Positions 14,801-26,800 of a DNA stretch of 64,000 nt are shown in pieces. The DNA comes from Pycnopodia helianthoides. Its lineage: Eukaryota; Echinodermata; Asteroidea; Forcipulatida; Asteriidae. Each line of letters begins with the position of its first letter. Positions within the stretch are counted from its first letter, which is position 1. The stretch spans positions 744,001 through 808,000 of the forward strand of contig CM063256.1 in NCBI GenBank assembly GCA_032158295.1. The letters run 5' to 3'. The position numbers and the translations under genes are program-made. The notes under the pieces were generated by a model, which ran no database searches, had not been told where the DNA came from, and was given only the letters and a program-made list of their open reading frames with translations.

Positions 14801-17800
14801 TTAGTTGATATTTGTTAAGATGGGTTAACTACACAATAATAAATGATCAAAATATTAAAATCAATTTTAATATTTGCTTAACATTGTTTTGTAAGTGGGC
14901 GTTTTTACCCCAGGATAAATCAAGTACCTCGGGGTAAAAACGCCCAGTAGCATCCTTAACATCGAACTCCATTAAAGCCTCATTAATCTTCAAAAAAACC
15001 TCAATGTTAGTAACTAACAGCCATATTTAAATTGATATTCACTATTAGAAGCCTATTATATATAAAACTGTGTATTTCTTATATTTTTTATTCAGGTTTG
15101 ATCAATTAGGTTAAGGGTTCAATTAAAATTTTCAAATTTTACTGTGACGTATTTGATTTTTTTCACAAATAACTTTCCTTCATGCTAAGTACCACTGCAA
15201 ACGGCATTAAAAGATTATGTTGAATGATTGGGCCTAAATATTATAACTTCATAAATAGGACTATTTCTGCCATGATTTCACAGGGCATTAAGGCACTAGG
15301 TAACAACAGAGAAACTGTTCGCCTGAGTAGGGAGAAACTGTGGATAAAGTGCATCCAGATCATTCAACCCCATTGGTCTGAACATCCAAAAAGAAACGGC
15401 TAATAACCTTTTGTCTTTGCCTTCTCCTTATCCCCACAGATATACACATTTTTAGTCTGCCTCATTAACTAACTAACCCCCTTCCCACCTTTGGTATTGT
15501 GTTTTGTGTTTCCAACCTCTTGTGGTCATACCAGCTCCTTCCCTCTACCCCCCCCCCCCTGTCACCCTCTTCGTTGTTCATCTCTTGGTGTCCTGTGTGC
15601 TCTCATCTCTTTCCAATTGACTGTTTCTGTTACACCAGTAGGCCTATTCCTGTTTATGTGTGCTGTGTAGTCAATAGTCACCCCACTGCGGTCATGTGAC
15701 AAAATCTCTCTCTTACCATCAATGTACATTCGCGAGCTTAAATGCACATCTTACTTGCTAAGCTAGGTGTGATGTCACACTAAAAATCACTGTGGTATTA
15801 CTGACAACTCATCTTAAGATGAATCTTAGTGCTTTGTGAAATCAGCACCAGGAGCTTCTGGGATGATTTCCTCAGACCAATGAAGCCTTGCTGGAGTTAA
15901 CCTTAGACCTTTCCAAGTTGGTACATAAAATAAGTGTTCAAGTTTATTGTGCGTGAATTATGAATGCTACTGTTTCAACATACCACATAAAGTTATCGGT
16001 TTAAAATGATTGAGTTTGTAGTTATAATGAACCAACTGTGTTTGAAAAGTTGTTTGCAGTTAATGTTGTATCCCTCAATATTGAATTAATTTAACAAATA
16101 TGATTCCATTACAAAAGAAACCTGTCATATAGCGACCTCTGGGCGGGGCGGGCGTTTTTACCCCGAGACCCGGGTAAAAACGCCCGCCAAACTTCCATCC
16201 AAAAAGGGTGGAAAATTTCACTTTTTCAACATAGTGACTATAATTTTATATTTGCACACAATAGAGGAGATATGTAATGGATAAAACCACACATTAATTT
16301 CTCTGTGTCTCCAAGAAGTTCTGAGATATTTAACTAAAACTTAAAAAACGGGCGTTTTTACCCCAGTTTACCCTATATGGTGGATTACATAAAGTGCTTA
16401 TACTGCCAGCAACTGTTATGTTAGCAAAAACCAATTCTGTAATGTTCCTTTAACAACGGCAGCACTAAATAGTTGATCACATTGGTCTATATGTTGAGAA
16501 CAAGCGACACATTAACAAAATACTAAACAACCATTATCACATAAAGATAGTAATAGCTTACAACCTGTTGTATGATATTGACTAAGTCATCACTAATTAA
16601 CCCACATCACAAGAAGCTATTGATGGATATACCCATTGTTTGACCTTGACTAGGTCATCACTAATGAGAGACTTTGAACACTAGATGGCAGCAGACATAC
16701 CAGGTAAATTGCCACTGTCTACATGGTTCTAAGCATGCGCACATTACCATGAGTTTATCTGGTATTTCCGCTGCCACCTAGCATCCAAAAAGTCCCCCAT
16801 TAACCCACATGACAAGAAGCTATTGATGGATTTACCTGTTGTATAACCTTGACTAGGTCATCACTAATGGGAGACTTTGAACACTCGATATTGCAGCAGA
16901 CATAACAGGTAAATTGCCACTGTCTACATAGTTCTAAGCATTACCGAGAACAATGAGTTTACCTGGTAAGTCTGCTGCCACCTAGCGTCCAAAAAGTCCC
17001 CAATTAACCCACATGACAAGAAGGTATTGATGGATTTACCTGTTGTATGACCTTGACCAGGTCTTTCAGTACTTGTCTTCTACGATTCTTATTGGTGATA
17101 ACAGCTGTAGTGAGATAGCGTAATATGTGCGGACATGTTGTCTGAATTGCATTCAAGTACCTGTAGGGAAAGAACCTTACAATTAATAATAATAATAATA
17201 ATTGTGGCTTCTTATATAAGCGCTCACATCTGTCACTCAGTGACGCTCAAGGCGCTTCCACATTCAGTATTTTCTTGCAAGGTATTGTGGAGCTACGTTT
17301 TTGAAGTATTAGACAATTCCTTAACATAGCACCATGTAATGGTTTACAAGGTGCTGTGGCGCAATATGCTGCCGATCAAACCAGGAACACCAGGGCAAAC
17401 CCCTTCTCTTTTTGATAAGTGCACTGGGTTCTTTTACGTGCATTACACAACACACGGGACCAACGGCTTTACGTCCCATCCGAAGGACGAAGCAATAATG
17501 GTTAAGTGTCTTGCTTAAGGACACAAGTGTCACGACCAGGACTCGAACCCACACTCTGCTGAACAGAAACACCAGAGCTTGAGTTCGGTGCTCTTATCCG
17601 CTCGGCCACAAAGATTTAAGCTTTGAGTTGTGTTAAAGGTAAAACACAAGTATGCTAGTTTGCTGGTATCAATAATACAACAGTTTTTAAAATCTCTTTA
17701 AAGAAGTACAGTGGTGGTTTGCAATAGAACTAGAGGTGAATGTACGAAGTAGAACATCATGCTTTGTTAGTCTTCAGCTCAAAGACAAGCCAACCGAACC

Positions 17801-20800
17801 ATACTAAGGCTGCAATTGGCAGCTACATCTATGAACAAGATGGTGCATATAGCCATGAAGGTGCTTATTGGCGGCTACAGCTAAGGGTGTTGCTAAGGAC
17901 GTCCTATACTTCAACGCATGATGATGCGGTGCTACAGCTGTAGCCATAGCTGTAGCCGCCAATGGGAAAAAAGCCTGTGGGGAATGATCTCCTAACCAAG
18001 TTCTGACCACACTCAATGGTACCTTGAATAAATAGTAAACTTGCAGACTACAACCATGTGTAAAATCTCTTTGGGGAGAAAGGGTTGTCTCTGAAAATAG
18101 CCGGTGTCGTCTCGACGTTTCAAACAGTAAACTCTGCTCGTCTTCAGGAGAATCTATCCTCCTAAAGACGAACACTGAGCAGAGAACACTGTTGGACGTT
18201 TCATTCTCCTGAAGCAGAGTTTACTGTTGGAAATGTTGAGACCACAACGTTTCTTCTCTGAGCCAACACTTCTCCCCCAAAAGATTTTAAACATGGTTGT
18301 GCCCGCAAGTTGACTAGTTATAGTTGCTTCTTATTTTCCACACCATGCAAAGCTTCAATTATAATAATAATAATAATAATAATAACAAGTTCTTATATAG
18401 CGCATTTCACAATAGCGTACCAATGCGCTTTACAATGCCCTGGTCATTGGGCTAATAACATTCCTGTACTCTTTCTCAGCTCCCTGGGGAGTATACAGCC
18501 CTGTGCTGCCGTGGCGCTCCAAAGGCTTTTTCACACACAATATCAATCTCTACCCTCGCAGGTACCCATTTATACCCCTGGGTGAAGAGAAGCAATTATA
18601 GTAAAGCATCTTGCTCAAGAACACAAGTGTCACGACCGGGATTCGAACCCACACCCTGATGACTTGACCACCAGAACTTGAATCCGATGCTCTAAACCAC
18701 TCGGCCATGACACCCTAAATATCACTTAGTTGTACCTTGGTTAGAAACTCAAATTGCCCTCCCTTTAAGCAACTGGCAAATACAGAACTAAATGCGAGAA
18801 AATAATATCCTTACGCTGGTTGGTAGAGGAATTTATCAATGATGAAATCTCCCCCTGAGGATGGTTGAAGTACACAAACAAACTCCAGTGAATTAACCAA
18901 GTCCTCTGTTGCAATGACTGCAGTGGGGTGACAAACGTCTGCAAATAAAGAGAGCGACATTTGTCCATCAATTTGGAAGTCATTAGGATGGTGGTGCCGA
19001 TTCAAGCCCTTATTTTTTAAAAGGCAAAGTTTACCTTCGTCTTTTTTTTAACCTTTAGATTGTTTTAATCCTATATAAACGTAGATATATACAATCAAGC
19101 TAACCTGTGAAACTTTTGTTTCAAAAGGTGATAGCATTTTTGAGATATTGTCGAAAATCTGGAGTGGTTACTAGTCCAGGCATTATTTGATATGACCTCG
19201 GACAAATTGCAACAGAAAGTGTCTCAACTGTTTTATGCTCTTGGATGTGTCCACTATAACATATCAAAACTCTTAAGGAATCCTGGTGGTGGAAGGTTCC
19301 ATGGCGGCCATTTTCCAAAATGGCCGCCAAAAACTTGATATTTACCAATATCTCCGCTTCTAAATGACTTAGGGCTTTAATTTTAAGTGCTAAACATACA
19401 TTTTCTGGGGCCAGGAATCCAATGACAGACATTTCAATAAGCTAAACCGGACCAACAAGCATTATTCTTATGTGTCAACTATTTTAATACACTGAACTTA
19501 TTGGCCAAAACTATCTAAATTAGGGTTCCTGTTGTATAAAACAAACTGCAATTTATGTGACTCTCCAGTGACTCTCCAGGCTTCCCATTGTACAGGCATG
19601 CCAGGGCTTTCTCTCACTGCTTCTACAACATCATCGGTGGACGTTGCCTGTCTGTCAAACACATTGGCTTGTTCACGGAAGTGCGCACTGGTTTTGAATT
19701 TGTTGTGGGAAGCTCCCTCACCAATGCCACATGCAGGGGAAAGTATTACATCCCAGGAGAGCGTGCATGAAGAAGATGTGCTGTGATACATCGGGGCCTA
19801 ACTGCTGCTTGACAGACTTCATGTTCCAGACCACCGTTTCTTCACATTCTTCTTTGGCTCGGGTTGGAAGAACAGGTCACATAACTTGAGGGTGGTGTGG
19901 TAGATGAGCAGGATGAGCAGATCTGTGTCATCTCCGATCAGCACAGTATCGGTGGTGGCTGTAGACTCAACTGCCTTCTGCACTCGGTGGTGGCTGTAGA
20001 CTCAACTGCCTTCTGCACTAAGAGGAGATCAGCGTCACCTGCAGCATGAAGTGTCTGGCAGTTCTGTGCCCGTAGTTTGGTACTGAGCATGTTGATAAGG
20101 CGCTGCTTGCTTGTCTTGTTTGCCAGGAATTGTTCCTTTTTCATTGTGACCTGGATTATCTTCATCAAACGTCACCGTTGCTCCAGCGTTCCCTCTCGTA
20201 CGTCTCTGGCGTGTTGTGTCCTTTGTGGATGTACAATCAATGGGCATCAAACACGACTGTTGCCCGTCCATACTTCTTTGTGAAATACTCTGTGTATTGC
20301 GTGCAGATACCTTTGTATGTTGAGCCACGTGCCCATGGAATGCGCTGGACTAGTGCCCTACCATCCAACTTGGCCTGTGATTCCTGGTGCATCGTGTGTC
20401 AGGAGTGTCCAGATAGCATCTGCTAGCACTGGCTTCTGTGGCTGTGGGAGCAGCAGTGTAGAATCAAACAGAGCTGGTGGGTAACTCCACAGCTCATATT
20501 TGGTCACAGACTCCAGATGCTTGGGATCCACCTGTACTGCCTCACCATCACTCTTACCTGCCGATTTTGCAGCCAAGGTGATGGCCTGATCTTTTCTCTT
20601 GAATGTGTTGTCGGCAGCAGTTTGTCCATCCATGTTGGTCAAGATAGATGTTCCAACAGTTTTCGCTGAGTCCACATTGACTGTGCTGGTTGCATGCACC
20701 CCTGTCGAGATGCTGCGCAATCTCGGATCTGAGCTGAAGCGTGCAGATGTTCTCTCTTGCCGATAGCTGATAATTGCATGTGTGGCTTTCATGTCACGTG

Positions 20801-23800
20801 CTTGTCTAGCATTTTGTCATGTCCTTGTTTTGTTCACCAGTGTTGTAGTTGACACCTGTGAGCTGCTGCAAAGCATTGTTAACATCAGCACAGGCAGGCA
20901 TGGAGAGCAGCTATATGAGACGTTGTTGCTCTGTCATGCCTAGCCCTCTTGTCAGGTCACCGCTGGTCTTCACACTCCTCATCAGGACCTGTTCGATGGT
21001 GAGATCTCTGGACAGACCAGCCCATAGGCGATCACTTCTTCTTACAACATGTTACCCTTCTTCGAATCGTTGGTACACATCTGGATGTTCATCCTTGAGC
21101 TAGCTCATCCGCTGCACATAGGGGTGGGCTGATTTGGTGTAGAGGTTGTGCCCAGAGGCTGCCTGGTAGAGCAGCATTTCTGATACAGCTCCCAGTTGCT
21201 AATGCGCTCTGCTCGACAAACTTCCGTAGTATGTCCACCATCTGCATGTACTGTAGCCAGAGTGTGGCAGTCCTAAAGGACTTAAATGATTCGGTTTTGG
21301 CCCTGAGGAGCTCCTTGATCCTGGTTAACACATCAGCTTGGCAGAGCTCCTGCAGACATGGAACCTTCCATCAGGTTCTTGTAGAGGGCAGCAAGTTCAT
21401 CAAGATCAGTGTTTCCAGTTCCGTCTGTCGTGTTTCCAGTTCCGTCTGTCGTAGGCTCATCATCTAGTGACAAGCCTCATTGGTCTCCTCCACTTCATGT
21501 GGCTCTGCAGATGGTTGAGGAAGTGGCACACCAAGTACGTCTGACAAAATCAAGGCATTCAGTGCTGCTTAAACAAGGAGATGTCCTCGTACTGCTTGTG
21601 CAATACCTTGCCTGTCATCATTGTGTACCACCGCGTTGTCAGCATACAGTTAGCTCCAAGACTTCCTGCAGTCCTGATCCAGCCATGAGGTGCCGATGCT
21701 TCCCAAGAAACTCATTTATGTGTGAAAGCCCCCCAGGCGCAAGACTATGTCATTCAAGACACTTCCTGTGGGCTCAGTCTCGATGATCATGAGGGCTTTC
21801 CACCATAGTGGTTGGTCAAAGTTGATGATGGGCATAACACCATGGCGACGAGCATGCTCACACACGGACTTCAGTGTGGAATACATGTAGATGCACGTGA
21901 CATCGCTTGGATTCATGTGGATCATTTCCCGGGTGGTCACCATGATGCACTAGCTACATCAGCCCAGACCATGCCAGTCTTGTTAAGGCACTTAAAAATC
22001 AAATCTCGATGTTATTTAGAAGCGGAGATGTATAGGTAAGTATCTGTTTTATCCGGCCATTTTGGAAAATGGCTACCATTTCTGCTTTTTGGCAAGGTTT
22101 TGCATATTGAAATGTGTTTCATTTAATTCCTTGTCAGTAAAAATGTATGTTTTGCACTTGAAATCAAAGCTCTATGTTATTTAGAAGTGGAGATATAGGT
22201 AAATATCAGTTTTTTGGCGGCCATTTTTAAAAATGGCCGCCATGGAACCTTCCACCACCAGGATTCCTTAAGAGTTTTGATATGTTATAGAGGACATATT
22301 TCTGGGTATAAAACAGTTGACAGACTTTCTGTTGCAATTTGTCCGAGGTTGACCCTATTTTTTTCACGAAATGCCTGGACTATACGTCCACGCAGGAAGA
22401 ATAATCCGCAATTGGAATACACAATCTGAGAAACATTTCTCAGATTGCCATGTTTTTGAATCCCTCTCTCTAAAACCACATTCCTTAAATGGGACTCATT
22501 TCTCAACATGTTATATACCCTCCATTTAGGAGAAAGACATTTGACTGTAAATGTAACTGCTTCTTATTCACTCCTTAACCCTCTTGCTGTCTGACCATTC
22601 AATACCATTCACTGTGGTTTTGAATGATAGATAAACTATGCCAGCCTGCAATATGATACCATGAGGGAATGCATGTACACAGTACAGTTAGTTCTGTGCA
22701 CAGTTGTGCCACCGTACACAACCTTGGCAGTCGAATGGTTTCAAATGGTTGGTCAACTCACTGGAAAATGTTGCCAAGAGTCACTGACAGTAGGAGGGTT
22801 AATGAGTAGTTAAAAAGCCTGCATAGAGCGAGATTTTTTTAGTGATCGATGAGCCAGTAATGCATACTATTGACATGATTCCAATAAAATGAAATGAAAT
22901 GAAATGAAAATTTCAGGAATGTGTTCAACTCCTTAGCCCATTTTCATAGAGCTGCTTAAGCACAAAAAGTAGCTAAGCACAACAAAATTATGCTTACCAG
23001 AATAAGGTTACCGGCCAAAATACCATGTCACATGTACAATTTGTGACTGGTATCCTGCTGATTTCTGCTTAGCAGAAAATTGTTAAGCAGTATTTTCTGC
23101 TTTAACCAGCTCTATGAAATTGGGCCCTGTAGTTAGTTGAGGTACTCTGTAGCATGATCCCCACCAAACATTGAGATCTAGTTTTAGGGTTGTGTTCATA
23201 CAAGAATTAAAGATCCTGCAAACTGTGTTGGGGTCTCCTCTTGGTCCAGAGAGGGAAAAAACCCTGAATTTCAAGGCGTTCACATTTGGACATAAAATGG
23301 GCTACACCTTATATCTTCAGATTACGTCTTTCAAGGAATTTTGAAGGTAGACAGAGAGGTCTCTGAGAAGAAGAAAAAATCTGAAACCAGACAAATCCTG
23401 AAGCCTTAACCCTAACAGACTAGACCCTTGGGTAGACATACTGCCCAAATCCGTTGATATCCTTCAGATTAAAGTTGTCATAAACCTAAAGTGCCCAAAT
23501 CCTTTGATATCCTTCAACTTATTATAAGTATACATATTAGCCCAAATCCTTCAAAATCCTTTTGAGACAGAAGTTAGGGAGTCAAAAAAGGTCAAAAAAA
23601 GCCCAAAACCTTCAGAATCCTATTTTGGCTAAGCTGCATAATACCTAAAACCTTCAAAATCCTCCTATGTAAAAACAGCCTGATAGCCCAAACCCTTCGA
23701 AATCCTCCTGTGTTGCAGATCCCTAATAGCCCAAATCCTTCGCAATCCTGCACTTTGGCAATGAAGATATTGTAGGACTTGGGTTCTTCAGGGTTAAGCT

Positions 23801-26800
23801 TGGATTACAAGGGATTAAGATGAGTAGGATTAACCAGTGCTATGTTACTGGGTTCAATACTTACATTAGAATCAATGACCTCCTGCAGTTGATTAAGATC
23901 CTCTAATGCTTGATCCCAATCTTGCTTTAAGATCTCGGAGGCAAGCTTACCCCACAGAGCGGGCATTGCATTCTTGTCATTCTGGGGTATCTGTAAAAAA
24001 AAATACAATTCACAAAATGTTACCAGTGATCACAGCTTGTATTGAACTGTTCATTTTAGTAGTTTAACATTTAAAGATACACTTATAAAAACACACTGAT
24101 GTAAACTTGTCGTAATATTTATAATAAGTTGGATTTAAAGCTTTGCATGGTGGAAGTATAACTAAGAGAGGTTTGCGGTGACACCATGTTAAATCTCTTT
24201 TGAGTAGTGTTGGTTCTGAAAAGAACCGGTGGTTAACGACTCAATGTTTCGATCAGTATGCTCTGATCGTCTTCATTCTCCTGAAGACGATCATTCTCCT
24301 GAAGACGATACTGATCGAAACGTTGAGTCTTTAACCACCGGTTCTTTTCAGAACCAACACTACTCAAAAGAGATTTAACATGGTGTTACCGCAAACCTCT
24401 CCTAATATTTATAATAAAAAATAATTGAAATAAAAAAGTTGCATCCCTCGAGGTGATCCCTGGCTAGAAGGCAGTTAACAGTTGTATGGCTTCTGACTGG
24501 CACCCCCGAACAAAGATATTGGCAAAATAGGGAGACCGCCAACATAGGTCTAGATAGCTCAGTTGGTCGAGCTCCGAGCTACTTTCAACCCCAAAGTAAT
24601 ATTTTTGTGTCACATTATTTGATGTTATTTATGATAATTAAATTCAATTGAGGCAGCTTTTCTCACACATGTACCATCACCTTTGTCTTGTTTCCTGTCT
24701 GTATGAGCACTAATGAATACTAGTTGTCATTACACCAAAATGGGGTCAGACTACTTCGACAATCTTTCCTCTCTTTGGATACATTCAAGTTTGTTGGGAA
24801 AACAAAACCACAAATTGGCTGCCCTGCAATAAGGTACAGGGTAGGGAGCTAGGTTACAGGGAAGGGCTGGGCTGGGGGGGCATGCCTAGACACTCACCAA
24901 CACTCTGAAGAAGTACAGGTACTGTGCAGCTGTGCTGTAGTCCCCACATTCATACTTGAACTTGGCGAATGTGTACAAAATGTCCAACATCTCATGACGA
25001 AACTGAGGGGAAAATTTACAAACAATGGTCACTCGAAAGATCACATGATGGCTACCCGTTTTCCAAAAAAGGTATATAGGCCTATTGTTTGATTTCTAAT
25101 AAAGGCATGTCTATGGAAAGTAGGAGAGTTAATTATGGGGTGTCGTGGCCGAGCGGATAAGAGCACCGAACTCAAGCTCTGGTGTTTCTGTACAGCAGAG
25201 TGTGGGTTCGAATCCCGGTCGTGATACCTGTGTCCCTGAGCAAGACACTTTACTATAATTGTTCTCTCCACCCAGGGGTAAATGGGTACCTGTGAGGGCA
25301 GAGATGATTCTTGTGATTGATTTAGCTTAGTGCGCTACATATTGGCAGCACAGGCTGTATACTCCCCAGGGAGCTGAGATGGTTTAACAGTTGACTGCCG
25401 GTCATAAATTTGAAGGGCGTTCCCATTTGCCAAGCATCCCAGTGTGGTGCGCATGCGTGCATACCAAATAGTATTTTTATTTGTCAACATGTTGTAGCAT
25501 ACTAATTTTAATGATGTGTCCCTCACCACTGCCAGAAGCGTATACGTTGCGTTCTCAGTGATGCCAGTTATTCAATTCACTATACAAAGCCTTTCATTCT
25601 CTACGAGTATACTCGTAGTGGCAGAATCCGTTACACCTGTTACTACGAATATACTCGTAGGCGGCAGTCAACGTGTTAAGGAATGAAATCGCCCAGTGAT
25701 CAGGGTAATAATGTTGGAAGCGCTTTGAGACATGGTGTATAAAGCGCTATATAAAAACCGAATATTATTATTTATTATTAATTGAGCCACGCTGGAATAA
25801 TCATTCGATCGGATAAAAACGTACCCCGTGGTTTGTGGCCATGTACTCAAAGAGAACTCGTCCGTCTCGTGTACTCTGGATTTGTTCATTGACCTCATCA
25901 TTAGAGAAGATCTCTAAGATGGGTTTGGTCTGGGACATCAGCTTCTTCATCTCATCAACGACCACTCCACGCTTTTCATACATTTCTGAAGAAAAGAAAA
26001 AAAGATGTAAAAGTTGACAATACAATTAGCTTATCTTGAAAAGTTTATTTGAACCCTAACCTCCCCCCACCTTCAAAATTTAAAGGCATATCGTGTTTGA
26101 TTCTAAGGACTGCATTAGTAAACTGATCAAGTTTTACATGGGATCAGGCATATCACCATAATCAAGTCCACAGTTTGGTGTTGAGTACTGTATGGTGTTG
26201 GATGAGACTGCACAGGTAACTGATCATGCTTTACATGGGATAGGGATACACCTATCAAGTCCAACAGTTTGGGTGTTGAGTTACTGTATGGTGTTGAACT
26301 GAGGACTGCTCTAGTAAACTGATTATGCTTTATAGATAGTTCCCAGTAGACGCCATCTTTACGGGCAAAGTGCATTTTGGCTTGCAGGTGCGTCAAACGC
26401 TCAACTTCTTAACGCAGCCGCATTGTTCACTAACCAATCCTGCAGTGAGTTTGATTTACGTCATACTGCAACCTATTATATGGATCAGGCATACCACCAT
26501 AATCAGAGTCCAACAGTTTGGGTGTCGAGTTACTGTATGGTGTTGGACTGAGGACTGCTCTAGTAAACAGATTATACTTTACATGGGATCAGGCATACCA
26601 CCATAATCAGAGTCCAACAGTTTGGGTGTTGAGTTACTATATGGTGTTGAACTGAGGACTGCTCTAGTAAACTGATTATGCTTTATAGATAGTTCCCAGT
26701 AGACGCCATCTTTACGGGCAAAGTGCATTTTGGCTTGCAGGTGCGTCAAACGCTCAACTTATTAACGCAGGGCGGGCCCCGCGTTGTTCACTAACCAATC

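Noticed and set aside
20358..20792. 144-codon frame as a functional gene
   Set aside because: It is a fragment of a longer decayed ORF inside an inverted-repeat element; neighbouring pieces are in other frames with stops.
25139..25240. tRNA genes at A/B-box-like sequences
   Set aside because: Each is the head of a longer dispersed repeat with a shared body and tail, so SINEs rather than tRNA genes.
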